Below, one piece after another: positions 11,718 through 26,700 of a stretch of 64,000 nt of DNA. Each line of letters starts with the position of its first letter. Within the stretch, counting starts at the first letter, position 1. A program made the position numbers and the translations under genes. The notes beneath the pieces were generated by a model. The model made no database searches. It was not told the DNA's origin and saw only the letters and a program-made list of their open reading frames with translations. Source of the stretch: Macrostomum hystrix (taxonomy: Eukaryota; Platyhelminthes; Macrostomidae); assembly GCA_950097015.1 (NCBI GenBank), contig CATNEN010000001.1, positions 10,562,001 through 10,626,000 of the forward strand, in the 5' to 3' direction.

Positions 11718-14700
11718 TCATCTTCTACGCACAACTGCCCCAGGTCGACCATTGGAGTCGATGGAGTCGCTACCGGCGTCGCTGCCTTCAACAACATCAG
11801 CGGCGCGGTGATGCCGGCCGCGGTTAACCGGACGCCGGTCGCCGCTGTCCTCGTCATCGTCGGTGTCCTCGAGCATAGCGCGATAATCCGGACGCTGACG
11901 CCGCAGAGCGGATCGTCGGACACCCACAGCGGGTTCGACTTTCACAATCGACTTCGAGCGCCGAGGCCGTTTAGCTTCGCCGGCGCCAGACTCCGTTGTC
12001 GATTTAGATTCGTTCAGGTTTTCCTCCTCGTCAGAGGATTCCACCACCATAGCCGGTCGGCGCCGCTTCGGCCTAGTCGACGACGCGGACGGCTCTGCGG
12101 CTGCCGACAGTCGGTCTGGACCGTGTCGACGCTGATGACGTCGCTGCTGACGCTGAACCTGGCGTCGAGTACGCGGATGCCGACCGCCGCTGCTGAGCTG
12201 CTGATGCTGCGAGTCTGACGCGCTCAGATTTGAACGGTCATTGTCGCGACGCTGATGATTTTCGTCGGTGCTCTCCGAGTAGGTCGCCTCGCTGTCTTCG
12301 CTGCCTTCGGTCTGGTCATCCGTGTCATCGGATTCGCAGTAGTTTACCTACAGTGCGGCGACAATGGAATGGAAACTGGATTTAGGGAATTAGGAAATGG
12401 GAAGTAATAAATCTGGAATGGGATCAGGAGGGGATCATATTAGGAATAGGATTAGGAAGGAAAGCTAAGGAATTTAGAAACCGGATCTGAAAAACTAGAA
12501 ATAAGGATCTAAGGAATTTAGAAAAGGAAGTATATTCAAATGATCCAAGTCTCGAAAATGACATGTAACTTTTGAAATAGAATCTAAGGCTCGAAAACGG
12601 GATCTAGGGTTCTGAAATGGGATCAAAGATTCTTAAATGGGATCTAAGGTTCTGAAATGGGATGCAAGGTTCTAAAATGGGATCTAAGGTTCTAAAATGG
12701 GATCTAAGGATTCGAAAATGGGATCTAAGGTTCGGAAATGGTGAGTGTACCTGAGCGCTTCGCTTTCGAAGTCCACCGCTGCCATTTGCCAACGCCGACG
12801 ACGAAGAAGCCGCGGCGGCGGCAGACCGGCCTCGATTCGGTGCAGCAGATGCCGTCCTGCGCTGCTGCTGCTGCGGCCGTTTAGTCGGCGTTGCCACAGA
12901 AACAACAGCGTCAATGGACTGGCCCTGCTGTTGCTTCCGCCGCTTAGAAATGACACATCGGTCTTGTTGGGTCTTTTTAGTCACCGAGGAAGACGAACAA
13001 GCAGCAGCTGCGCCAGTGGCTGCGGGAGCAACCAAACTGACATCCTGACCCTTGGCTCTCATTCGACGCCACCGTTTCAGCGCGCCGTTCATTAGCCGCT
13101 CGAATTCGCGCTGCAAAGTCAGCGTCATCTGGTAGATCCTGGAGGTCGGCACAGTGTTGTAGGCTCTGGAATTGCTAAACATTCGCTGGAGATCGCGAAA
13201 AAATTCCAACGGACTGGCGTAGCAACCGTTGCTAAGGCGTTGCCTTGCGGTGCTAAGATCGATGGGATCCGAAACAACGTCTAGATAGTCAGGATAAGCT
13301 TCCAGATCTACCGGATGCTGAAATGGCAAAGATTCATCCCGTTGGCTAAGCTTAGCCAGTACTCGATAGCACAGCCTAGTCCACAGCGGCTGCTGCTGCT
13401 GATGCTGCTGCGACGGGCCTGGAAGCGATGACGAAGCTGATGCTAAGCCTTCTTCCGCTGTCAACCGCTGCTGGTCGTTGCCAGCTTCAGACGAATGATC
13501 GACATTGGCCTAGGCGAAAAAATGTTTTTTGAAATATACTAATAAGTATTTTCCGCAAAAAAGGTCTACTAATAGTAGTAAAATTTAAAATAGGGGGTCT
13601 GGTGGCAGAGCGGTCTAAAGCGTTTGCCTCTCGCACCAAGGTCCCTGAGCTCGATTCCGCGGCGAGACCACATAGAAGGCTTGGTGGCTTGTCGTGCAAT
13701 TCACGCCATTGAGGGCCAAACTCCAAGGCAGTGAGAGTGTACACTGCCTGACGATGAGAAAGTCAGGGCAGATGTACACGCCTTCGTGAGCGTGTGCTCA
13801 TGAGTCAGCTAATTGGGCAGAATTGCCTCCTCGCTGGCTGCGGGTCTAGTGTCAGCAAATGATGTGACATTGCCCGCAGCCCTCCTGAAATCATTATTAC
13901 TATTAATATTAATATTTAAAATACTTACATTTTCTTCTTCGCTGTCACTTATTTTTCTTTTCTTTGCGGTAGTCTTTGTATCGAAATCTTTGTCATCTTC
14001 GGAGCTGGCCTCCGAAGACTCCGAGTCACTGTCGTCGGCTTCATCACCAATGTCGGCCTCTTTATCATTATCGTCGTCAAGTTGTTCGTCATTGTTCAAA
14101 GCGTCGTCGTCATCTTCGAATTCGCTGAGATGCAGGCCGTCCCTGTTCTCGTCGGTTAATTCGTCCAGCATCTCGCGATACAGCCGGCCAACATCCGTGC
14201 ACTCTGTGCGCCTGATAAACTCCAACAGCAGGTCGGTGAGCAGCCTGGCCCGCCTAACAATCACAGTCTCGGCTTCGTTGAAATACTCGGCATTGTTGGC
14301 AAGGAATCTGACGTCGTATTGCACCGATAGCAGCCGGCGATAATACATGTTCCTGAGTCGGCTTCTAATTGTGCTCAAATCAATGGGATAGGCGATCATG
14401 AAGCCGTAGGATGGATACAGGTCCAGATCCACCGGCTTGGCGAATTCGCTGAAAACGGGCAGGTCGATCAGGTAGTCCAGGGCGGTGGCGATTCGATTGC
14501 ACTCGGCAGGCCGACCGCCTGGCTGGGGCCATTCGCGCTCGCAAGGACTGTACTGCAGATTGGCGAACTCGCTGGCTGTCACTGGGCGATTCTCGTTGGC
14601 CAATTCGGAGCTTTGGAGATGGGAAAGTATGACTTTGAAGGATAATTTATGCGGGGATGCAAATTAACGAGGGGATGTTATATGATATTGGATGTATATA

Positions 14701-17700
14701 AATAAATTACCAGGGGAAATTTAATAATAATATTAAAATGAGGGCAATACCAGTAAGAGTTATTCAAGCCTAGAGGGTCGACAAAGAAGGGAGGTTTGGC
14801 GGAGAATAGAGGAGGCGAGAGAAGAGGAGGGAGACAGGAAAAAGGGAAGAGAGGGAAGAGGAAGAAGAGGAGATTAGAGAAAACGAGATGAGACGAGACG
14901 AGAGGAGATGAGACGAGTTGAGAGATAAGCAGATAAGAGATGAGAAGCAGATAAGAGATGAGAAGCAGATAAGAGATGAGATGAGAGAAGAGGAGATGAG
15001 ATGAGTTGAGAGATAAGCAGATAAGAGATGAGATGAGAGGAGAGGAGAGAAGAGGAGAGAAGAGGAGAGAAGAGGAGGGAGTAGAGGAGGGAGGAGATGA
15101 GATGAAATGAGATGAGAGGAGAGATTGAACAACTGAGAAGGGAACTGAGATGAGAAGAGAAGGGGCAGAAACAGAAGCAGGCATGCCTTCAGTAATTGAC
15201 TACAATGTGATGAAAGTGAAGGTAACAATGATCATAGGCAGGCATACAACTCACCCATCGTCTCCAACAATGAGCGGATGCAGATCCCACAGGCTGAGGC
15301 ACTCCTCAGTGCCTTCGCTATCCCATTTGGCTCGCACGCTGAGCCAGTACGAGTCAGGGAAGGCTTCCTCGCAGGCCGCAATGCCCACGATGCAGCCGGA
15401 CCACCAGTAGTCGTCGATGATGGCTCTAAACCGATCGCCAACTTTCCAATTGCGCTGCAGAGCCCTATCGTAGGTCTGGCGCAGCACCATGAAATCCAGG
15501 ACATTGTCCATGTCGTGAAAGCGCAACTGAAATTTGCCCCTCGAACAGTCGGCAAAGGCCAGGGTCATCTGGACCAGGCGAGGCGAATGTTTTAGCAGCG
15601 GCTTCATGCCGGACACTTTCATCTGCTCGTGCGGCGACAGGTCGGGCATGCGCAGCCAGGGCGGATCGCGATCGACTTTGTAGGCGTTGGTGGCCTGCGG
15701 GAGACCAGGGGAGTGTTTTAAATACCCACTGCCTACTTCTAGATAGCTCACAAACCAAATGACCGATTTAAGTGAAACTCTACCCTGTGAATATGGATAT
15801 GGATAATATGGATAATAGGGTGTAGATAAGGTGGACTTACACTTATCTACCTACCTTATCTGCTTCTGTACCCTACCTTATCTGCTTCTGTACCCTACAT
15901 TATCTGCTTCTGTACCCTACCTTATCTGCTTTTGTACCCTACCTTATCTGCTTTTGTACCCTACCTTATCTACCTCGAAACCCTACCTTATCTACATCAA
16001 AACCCTACCTCGAAACCCTACCTTATCTGCTTCTGTACCCTACCTTATCTGCTTCTGTACCCTAGCTTATCTGCTTCTGTACCCTACCTTATCTACCTCG
16101 AAACAATACCGCATCTACCCCCGTACCCTACCTTATCTACTTCCGTACCCTACCTTATCTACATCCAAACCCTACATTATCTACCCCCGTACCCTACCTT
16201 ATCTACATCGAAACCCTACATTATCTACCCCCGTACCCTACCTTATCTACTTCCGTACCCTAACTTATCTAATCTCGATACCCAACCTTATCTACCATTC
16301 TAACCTACTTAAACTACCTTTCCAACCTACTACACTAATTTCTCATGTCTCTAGGTCCACGGCACCCGTCCTCACCTCAACGGTGTTGATATAAAGCTGA
16401 TGCCCCTGCCTGAAGTACACAATCTCGTCGCCAATCTGAGGCACGTAGGGACTGTGCCTAGGCAGGGTGGAAGTCAGCCATTCAGGCGGCCGATAATCTT
16501 CGGACAACTTCAACTTCTTCTTCTGCTGCCTGTTGCTAAGCGGAACGGCGTCATAGGATGCCGCTGTTCTCGCTGGCAAGCGTCTAGACGATGAGCGCCT
16601 AGGCAGCGATGCCGCTGGAGCCAAAGTCGGCTTCCTCTTCGTACTGGCCGATTTGTCCTTCGCTTTAGAAGAGGCCGACTGGCCGCGAGACCGACTTCTT
16701 GACTGCCGGGGCGCCGCTGGGGACTGCATGAGAGTTATTATAAAATAGAGGCTCAATTAAACAGAAAAGGTTTTGATAATTTTCGATCAGGGATCGCTGA
16801 AAGCTTCAGTTGGGGATTTGGGATCACTGAATGGAAATTGGAAAACTTCAGTTGATGATTTGTTATCACTGAATGGGATTTTTCAGTTGGGGATTTGGGA
16901 TGGCTGAATGGGAAGCTTTAGGTAGGGATTTGGGATTGCTGAATGGGAAGCTTCAGTTAGGGATTTGGGATTGCTGAATGGGAAGCTTCAGTTAGGGATT
17001 TGGGATCGCTGAATGGGAAGCTTCAGTTAGGGATTTGGGATCGCTGAATGGGAAGCATTAGTTAGGGATTTGGGATCGCTGAATGGGAAGCTTCAGTTAG
17101 GGATTTGGGATCGCTGAATGGGATTTTTCAGTTGGGGCTCTGGGATCGCTGAATTGGATTTTTCAGTTGGGGCTTTGGGATCGCTGAATGGGATTTTTCA
17201 GTTGGGGCTTTGGGGTCGCTGAATGGGAAGCTTCAGTTGGGGCTTTGGGATCGCTGAATGGGAAGGCTTCAGTTGAGGATTTGGGATCGCTGAATGGGAA
17301 GCTTTAGTTAGGGATTTAGGATCGCTGAATGGGAAGCTTCAGTTGGGCAAGAACAACAAGACCAGTGGCCCCACTCACCTCAGCGTCACCTTCCTCATCT
17401 TCGGAGGACTCGGAGTTGTCGCCGTCATCCGAACTATCAGACGTAGTCGAAGTAGCCGTTGTCTCAGATTCTTCATCGTCGTCATCGTCGGTACCAGAGC
17501 TGCCGGACGAATCGCTGCCATCGCCGCGGTGATTCATCGATGCGCCGGACGGCCCAGCGCCGGAGGTTGAAGCCGATGTTGCAGCAGCGAAGGCTGCAGC
17601 CGCAGCGGACCGCCTGACTTTGCGACGTTGAACTCGCTTCGGCATCGCCATTCTGCCCGCACCCTGATTGGGAAGAATTTTCAATTTTGTTGCCTCTGGT

Positions 17701-20700
17701 TTCATTATTTAAGAAAGGACCATAGTCACATGCATATGAACATAGTCACAGAGCCTTTAGAACATATATTTCTAAATATATAGCTCTGTGCATGGATTAG
17801 CAGAGGGACTTCGAGAAACAGTATATGGACTTCTATATTCAGTATATGGACTTCTAGATTCAGTATATGGACTTCTAGATTCAGTATAGGGACTAATAGA
17901 TTCAGTATAGGGACTTATTTATTCAGTATATGGACTTCTAGATTCAGTATAGGGACTTCTAGATTCAGTATATGGACTTCTAGATTCAGTATATGGACTT
18001 CTAGATTCAGTATATGGACTTCTATATTCAGTATATGGACTTCTAGATTCAGTATATGGACTTCTATATTCAGTATATGGACTTCTAGATTCAGTATATG
18101 GACTTCTAGATTCAGTATAGGGACTTCTAGATTCAGTATAGGGACTTCTAGATTCAGTATATGGACTTCTAGATTCAGTATAGGGACTAATAGATTCAGT
18201 ATAGGGACTTCTTTATTCAGTATATGGACTTCTAGATTCAGTATAGGGACTTCTAGATTCAGTATAGGGACTAATAGATTCAGTATAGGGACTTCTTTAT
18301 TCAGTATATGGACTTCTAGATTCAGTATAGGGACTTCTAGATTCAGTATAGGGACTTCTAGATTCAGTATAGGGACTTCTAGATTCAGTATATGGACTTC
18401 TAGATTCAGTATATGGACTTCTAGATTCAGTATATGGACTTCTAGATTCAGTATAGGGACTTCTAGATTCAGTAAAGGGACTAATAGATTAGAGTATACA
18501 AAATTCTAGGATAACAGTACATTTAATTCTAGATAAAAGTACATTTAATTTTAGATAAAAGTACATTCAATTCTAGGTAAAAGTACATTTATTTCTAGAT
18601 AAAAGTACATTTATTTCTAGAAATAAGTACACTGATTTCTAAATAAAAATAGACAATGTTATAGATAAAAGTACATAGACTTTTAGATTCAGGTTTTAGT
18701 TGAACTATTTCTAGATATAGTACAACTACATGGAATTGTAGTTGAACTACAACTACATCAAATTTTGTTAAAATCGATTACTTGGTTTTCTATTTTATTT
18801 TTTACATATTCGTAAGAGTCACAGGTAAGTACCAACCTCATCGGCAAGCCAATCAGAGTACTCAGACTCGGTAGTCCTATCATCGCTAGAATCGTCTCCA
18901 GCCGCTTCCAATTGAGCATAGACTCGATCGACATCTTCACCGCTGCCGCAAGTTTCCACGTCCGTGTCGTACAGAGCTCTGGCAGTTAGACGATTGGTGG
19001 TGGCGGCAGATGCTACTGCCATGGTAGATTCTACTGGTAGAGCCTGGCTTAGCGCCGGATGCTGTAGAAATATTTGAAATAGTTATTTAACATTTTGAGA
19101 ACTTCATTGGATTTCCCGAGAAAATTTTTCTCGGGATTTAATCAAAACATGAATTGAGGTAAAACAGAACAGAAACAATCATTATTAATTCCCTAGCAAT
19201 GATTTATCACATTACAAACCTAACTTCCAGACCTTTTTGTAGAAATTTTAAAATGACACTAGACCCGCAGCCAGCGAGGAGGCAATTCTGCCCATTCCGC
19301 TGACTTCTAAGCACACGCTCACACAGGTGTGTACATCTGCCCTCATCGTCAGGCAGTGTACACTCTCACTGTGCCTTGAAGGGTTGGCCCTCAAAGGCGT
19401 CAATTGCACGACAAGCCCCCAAGCCTTCTACCCGCGGCTGCGCCCCAAATGAATGTGGCCTCGCCGCGGAGTCGAACTCAAAAGCGTTAACTCTCCCCAC
19501 ATATTTTTCTACATCAGCAATGAATTTACCTGCTGTTGTGAAATAGGTAGCTGAGGATCTCTCTGCAGCTGCTGATCGGCTGACTGACCGCCGCCAGATC
19601 CGCCTACAGCAGCGGAAGACAATGATTGCTGACCAGACGACACACCGCCTACCGACTGCATCAGTGCCTGCTGCTGATGCAACAGAGGATTATGGGCCTG
19701 CTGCTGCTGCTGCTGCTGCCTGGAAGATCTAGCCAGATTCGGAGCCTGCTGATCCGGGGGCCTCAGTCGGCATTCGATGCAGAACTGGCGAACCTCTCGA
19801 TCGCCGGCCGCTTGTCGCCTAGCAACGGACTGGGCTAGTTGAGCGCCAGAGAGCGGCGGCACCAGCTGGCGGCTCAGCCAGACGGATCGCTGCAGATAGG
19901 ACCGCGGCGGACCGAACACGCGGTCTCTGGCAGCCACGGACTCGGCGATGGAGTCGTCAACTACACGCATATCGCCTGCGTCGTCGGTACGACAGTAGGG
20001 TATCAACTCCGCTATGGGAAGCGACTCGCGGCCTGGCACCTGGGAGCGAATGGTGGGGGGATAATTCTAGGGAATTTTCTGTCATTTTTCAGAATATCAA
20101 TTACAGAGGTTGTTAAAAATTATTCAATGACAAGCATTAAAATTCTTAACCTGCATCAAATAGAGCATAAAATATCTCACAAAATCTCTTCCAAATCAAA
20201 AGGAGCAAGGAAATCTAACCCCTATCACACCACATTCAAAGGTAAATGGCGAAAAATCTCACCCAAATTATAGAAAGTAGCTAAAATCTCACTGAATCAA
20301 AGGTAAGTAGTCAAAATCTCACTCTACTCAAAGGTAAGTAGCCAAAATCTCATCCTAGTCGAAGGTAAGTAGTCAAAATCACACCCTACTCAAAGGTAAG
20401 TAGCCAAAATCTCACCCTACTCAAAGGTAAGTAGCCTAAATCTCACCCTACTCAAAGGTAAGTAGCCAAAATCTCACCCTACTCAAAGGTAAGTAGCCAA
20501 AATCTCACCCTACTTAAAGGTAAGTAGCCTAAATCTCACCCTACTCAAAGGTAAGTAGCCTAAATCTCACCCTACTCAAAGGTAAGCAGTCAAAATCTCA
20601 CTCTAATCGAAGGTAAGCAGTCAAAATCTCACCCTAATCGAAGGTAAGCAGTCAAAATCTCACCCTAATCAAAGGTAAGCAGTCAAAATCTCACCCTAAT

Positions 20701-23700
20701 CGAAGGTAAGCAGTCAAAATCTCACCCTAATCAAAGGTAAGTAGCCAAAATCTCACCCTACTCAAAGGTAAGTAGCCAAAATCTCGACCCTACTCAAAGG
20801 TAAGCAGTCAAAATCTCACCCTAATCGAAGGTAAGCAGTCAAAATCTCACCCTACTCAAAGGTAAGTAGCCAAAATCTCACCCTAGTCAAAGGTAAGCAG
20901 TCAAAATCTCACCCTAATCGAAGGTAAGCAGTCAAAATCTCACCCTACTCAAAGGTAAGCAGTCAAAATCTCACTCTAATCAAAGGTAAGCAGTCAAAAT
21001 CTCACCCTAATCAAAGGTAAGTAGCCAAAATCTCACCCTACTCAAAGGTAAGTAGCCAAAATCTCGACCCTACTCAAAGGTAAGCAGTCAAAATCTCACC
21101 CTAATCGAAGGTAAGCAGTCAAAATCTCACCCTACTCAAAGGTAAGTAGCCAAAATCTCACCCTAGTCAAAGGTAAGCAGTCAAAATCTCACCCTAATCG
21201 AAGGTAAGCAGTCAAAATCTCACCCTACTCAAAGGTAAGCAGTCAAAATCTCACCCTACTCAAAGGTAAGCAGTCAAAATCTCACCCTAATCGAAGGTAA
21301 GCAGTCAAAATCTCACCCTACTCAAAGGTAAGCAGTCAAAATCTCACTCTAATCAAAGGTAAGCAGTCAAAATCTCACCCTAATCGAAGGTAAGCAGTCA
21401 AAATCTCACCCTAATCAAAGGTAAGCAGTCAAAATCTCACTAAAACAAAGGTAAGATGTCTAATTCTCCCTGAATAAAAAAGAATTTTATTTTATCTATT
21501 TTATCTATAGATAAAAATCTATTTTATATGAATAAAATAGGCACAAACCCGTCGTTGAATCTCAGCCTGGTATGGCTGCATGAGAGCGTCAACCAGATAC
21601 GGCGGCGGCATGAGATGCGGCGGCCTCTGTGTGGCCTCGTCCAACGGCCAACCGTTAGAGTCCAAAACTGGAGGCGGAGAAAAATCCGTATGAAAGAACT
21701 GTTCATCCAGAGCCTGGGCATCGGTGGAATCGTCCGAGGCCAGGCTAAACACTAACAGGTGGCCGACGGCATCGACTACGGCAAGGGTGTCTCCGTCAGG
21801 ACTGAATTTCGCTTCGAACAGACTCACTGGCTGGCGAGTGTTGTTGGCCTGAAGTACGTTGGGTTTGGTCTAGTTGCTATGGAGACAGGGAGTTATTTCG
21901 ATCAGACTTGTCGATTTTAGCACAATGATACGCTTCTAGGAAAGAAGGTAGGTAGGTAGGTTGGTAGGTCAATAGGTAGCTAGGTAGGTAGTAGATAGGT
22001 TAGTAGATAGGTAGGTTAGTGCGTCCGTCATGGAGGCTCCCTGCCGCTAAGTCAAGAAAAAAAGGTAGGTTAGTAGATAGATAGGTTAGTACATAGGTAG
22101 GTTAGTAGATAGGTAGGTTAGTAGGTAGGTAGATTTGGTAGATAGGTAGGTTAGTACATAGGTAGGTTAGTACATAGGTAGGTTAGTACATAGGTAGGTT
22201 AGTACATAGGTAGGTTAGTACATAGGTAGGTTAGTACATAGGTAGGTTAGTACATAGGTAGGTTAGTACATAGGTAGGTTAGTAGATAGGTAGGTTAGAA
22301 GATGGTAGGTTAGAAGATGGTAGGTTAGTAGACAGGTAGGTTGGTAGACAGGTAGGTTAGTAGATAGGTAGGTTAGTAGGTAGGTAGATTTGGTAGATAG
22401 GTAGGTTAGTACATAGGTAGGTTAGTAGATAGGTAGGTTAGTAGGTAGGTAGATTTGGTAGATAGGTAGGTTAGTACATAGGTAGGTTAGTAGATAGGTA
22501 GGTTAGAAGATAGGTAGGTTAGTAGACAGGTAGGTTGGTAGACAGGTAGGTTGGTAGACAGGTAGGTTAGTAGATAGGTAGGTTAGTAGGTAGGTAGATT
22601 TGGTAGATAGGTAGGTTAGTACATAGGTAGGTTAGTAGATAGGTAGGTTAGTACATAGGTAGGTTAGTAGATAGGTAGGTTAGAAGATAGGTAGGTTAGT
22701 AGACAGGTAGGTTGGTAGACAGGTAGGTTGGTAGACAGGTAGGTTAGTAGATAGGTAGGTTAGTAGGTAGGTAGATTTGGTAGATAGGTAGGTTAGTACA
22801 TAGGTAGGTTAGTAGATAGGTAGGTTAGTACATAGGTAGGTTAGTAGATAGGTAGGTTAGAAGATAGGTAGGTTAGTAGACAGGTAGGTTGGTAGACAGG
22901 TAGGTTGGTAGACAGGTAGGTTAGTAGATAGGTAGGTTAGTAGGTAGGTAGATTTGGTAGATAGGTAGGTTAGTACATAGGTAGGTTAGTAGATAGGTAG
23001 GTTAGAAGATAGGTAGGTTAGTAGACAGGTAGGTTGGTAGACAGGTAGGTTGGTAGACAGGTAGGTTAGTAGATAGGTAGATTTGGTAGATAGGTAGGTT
23101 AGTACATAGGTAGGTTAGTAGATAGGTAGGTTAGAAGATAGGTAGGTTAGTAGACAGGTAGGTTGGTAGACAGGTAGGTTGGTAGACAGGTAGGTTGGTA
23201 GACAGGTAGGTTGGAGGACAGGTAGGTTGGTAAATAGAGGACAGATTAGAAGAGTTCAGACCAATTGAAATAAAAATTGCTATTTTTAATCTAGCATTAA
23301 GTTTCTTAAGGATTCATTTCCAGATATGAGATCGAATTGACATATCACCTGATTAACGTGTCGATAAGCCGAATTGGTGGATTCCAAATCGCGCACAGCA
23401 ATTTTGCCATCGTAGCCGGCAGTCAGGAACAGGCGCGGATTGCACGGATGGCAGTCAACAACGAAAACGTCGTCGCGATGATCGCGAAACACGGCCAATA
23501 GGTGGCCGCGGCGGCTGTCCCAGCAGTGGACCAGGTGGTTGGAATGAGTGGTCACTATGCACCTGGTAAATATTAATAGATAGTTGCTATGCAATTGCGG
23601 TGGCATGTTGCGAAACAAGAAGGGTTAGATTGGAAAAGTTGCTGGGAAAAAATTGGGGATGAACAGGGAAAGAACGGTGGGAGAAATTGGGGATAGAACA

Positions 23701-26700
23701 GCGGAGAAATGGGGGATAGAACAGCGGGAGAAATGGGGGATAGAACAGCGAGAGAAATGGGGGATAGAACAGTGGGAGAAAGAGAAAAGAACTGTGGGAG
23801 AAATGGAGGATAGAACAGTGGGAGAAATGGGGGATAGAACAGCGAGAGAAATGGGGGATAGAACAGTGGGAGAAAGAGAAAAGAACTGTGGGAGAAATGG
23901 AGGATAGAACAGTGGGAGAAATGGGGGATAGAGCAGTGGGAGAAATGGGGGATAGAACTGTGGGAGAAATAGGGGATAGAGCAGTGGGAGAAAAAGGGAA
24001 GAATAGTGGAAGAAATGTGGAAGAATAGTGGGAGAAAAGGGGAAGAACAGTTCGAGAAAATGGGGATAGAACAGAGGGAGAACGAGGAACAATGGAGAGA
24101 AGAACATAGGGCAGAGGGCAGAGGACGGAAACAACAGTTGTAAGATGGGGAAGTGAGAAAGAAGGCTGGGAAGGTAAGCTAGGAAACAGAGGCCGCAACG
24201 CACCTATCGTCTGCAGTCCAGCTGACGCCTCTAGCCTGCTGTGGTTGGCCAGGCGGGCACAGCACCAATGAGCGCCAGAGCTGCCTAGAATAGCTCCAGA
24301 CTCGGCAGGAGCCGTCGGTGCTGCAGCTGGCGAATCGGTCGTCCAAGTGACTGTATGCCACACTGTCCACGCTGCCCCGGTGGCCCTCCAATTCGCCAAT
24401 CTTCTCGGGCAGGCCGGGCTGAAAGCTATAGACTCGAATAGCGTGATCTGAGCAGCCGCCAACAAAGAATCCGCCGCCGGCGCTGAAGCAGGAGCACATC
24501 ATGCAGCAGCCGGGCCTGGAGCGTTCAATAAATTTCATTGGCCGATCTTCGAATGCCAGACTAACCGGATCGTAGGCCCAGAAACAGACGCAGCCGTCCT
24601 TGGCGGTAGATGCTAGCCAGCGTTTGGCGCCGCGAACACTAGGCGAGAATGCGACAGAAATGATAGCGGAGGTGTGCAAACTCAGTACGGCCACAGGCGC
24701 GCAGCTGTCAAGTCGCCAGACCATGACGCGTTTGTCGCATGCGCCGGAGGCCAATAGGCGATTGTCGTGCGACACGGCCAAATCACAGATCTCATTGCGA
24801 TGACCGCGCAGTGTAGCCAGTAGGCGCAGAGTTCGACAGCACCAAACCTTGATTAGAGAGTCGTCGGCGCCCTGTTTTGGAAAATAATTAATTCATTAAG
24901 TTAGCAGATTCGATACTCACTACTCATAGTAGATTAATAGTAGAAATACCTACATTTTTTATTTTTCCTAGTCTTTCTACTGTTAATAGTAGGAACAGAA
25001 GAATAGATTGTAGTCTAGACTTGAAGGTCAGTGGTTCGATTCCTATTTAACAAGACACTTTAAATGGGTTCCAGCATCAGCCTTGCTTTTTTCTCGTCTT
25101 TCCTACCCATCTACAGACAATTAGTCAACTCACTGTAATAACAAAACGCGAAGTCCGATCGAAAACAACGCAATAGACGGAATTTCCGTGGCCAACAATG
25201 CGTTTGCGCAATTTTAGGCGCTTAAAAATTGCACACTCCAACTGCAGTCGATGGCGTTGGTCGTAGGCGCTTTGTAGAATGCAGTTTGCTGTTGAAATGT
25301 TTTTTAGGTTATTATATACTAGACAGATAGGAATAACATCTAACCATTTTTTATTTAAACAACACACTACTGCCTATTAAATACTGAAATAAGTAGTTCG
25401 TCAATAATAGTAGTAATCATTGCGGGAGGGCTGCGGGAAATGGCACACCATTTGGTGACACTAGACCTGCAGCAAGCGGAGCAGACGATTCTCGTGTGTT
25501 ACACAGGTGTGCACATCTACATCTTCGGGCAGTGTACACTCTCACTGTGCCTTGGAGGTTGGCCCTAAAGGGTGTAAATTGCACGACAAGCCTCTAAAAC
25601 AGAGTTCTCTCCGTGGCTGCGCCCCGGAATCGAGCTCAGGGACCTTGGTGCGAGAGGCAAACTTGTTAGACCAAGTAGTCTAGTGTGTTGCATTTAAACT
25701 CGTCATGGCTACTGACTTCTTAAATAAGTAGTATATTTTTATTTTACTACAAAAACTCGCTACAGCCTACTGTCTGTACAACGAGTAGTAATAATAAAAT
25801 GGCCGCGACACTCACGAACATTCCGTTTAGATTTAACGCAATTAATTGGCATTCGAAAGCCTTGCCGATGAGTTGGAAAGCTTTGACTCAAAGTTAAATG
25901 AATGCTTCCGTGATCTGAAAATGTTTACGTTTTTTTAGATAATAGTTTTACGAATCATTTTTTCAATAAAAAAATAAAAATAAAAAAATTTTTACGAAAA
26001 CTAATGTGACAACTAAGCTATTGCATAGGAACACGTGAAGTATTTACAAGACATGATGAGACATTTAATAAGCAGAAAGATAGATTTGCATTTGGACTGA
26101 GTAAACATATAAGCAGACTTAACAAAAAACTAGACGAAAAGTATAATATGTAGCACTGGAATAAAGAAAATGTTTCACTCGCCTATGGATGCGTAGCCAA
26201 TCTGACCTGCAATTTTTTAGTCCATGAATTGATGGGACTTCAGCATACCTGGTTTACAGTCTATCCGTTAATCCCTTTGAGATAAGAAAAACTAATGCGC
26301 ACAAATAGAGGTAATGGGATAATGGGTAAGAAAGGAATAGGAAACGGAAGGGGTGGGAAAGAACTGAGAAATAAAGAAGAAATAGTATGGAGAAGATGGG
26401 GATGATAAGGGAAAATGTAGACGAAAGGGAATAGAGAATCAAGAACAATGTGGAAGAAAAGGGAATGGGGAGATAAGGGAATATAGGAGATAATAGAATG
26501 GGGAAGATAAATGAGTGGAGAAGATAAAGGAATGGGGAAGATAAGGGAATGTTGAAGATCAGGGAGTGGGAAAGATCAGGGAGTGGGGGAAGATCAGGAA
26601 GTGGGAAAGATCAGGGAGTGGGGAAGATCAGGAAGTGGGAAAGATCAGGGAGTGGGGTAAGATCAGGAAGTGGGAAAGATCAGGGAGTGGGGTAAGATCA

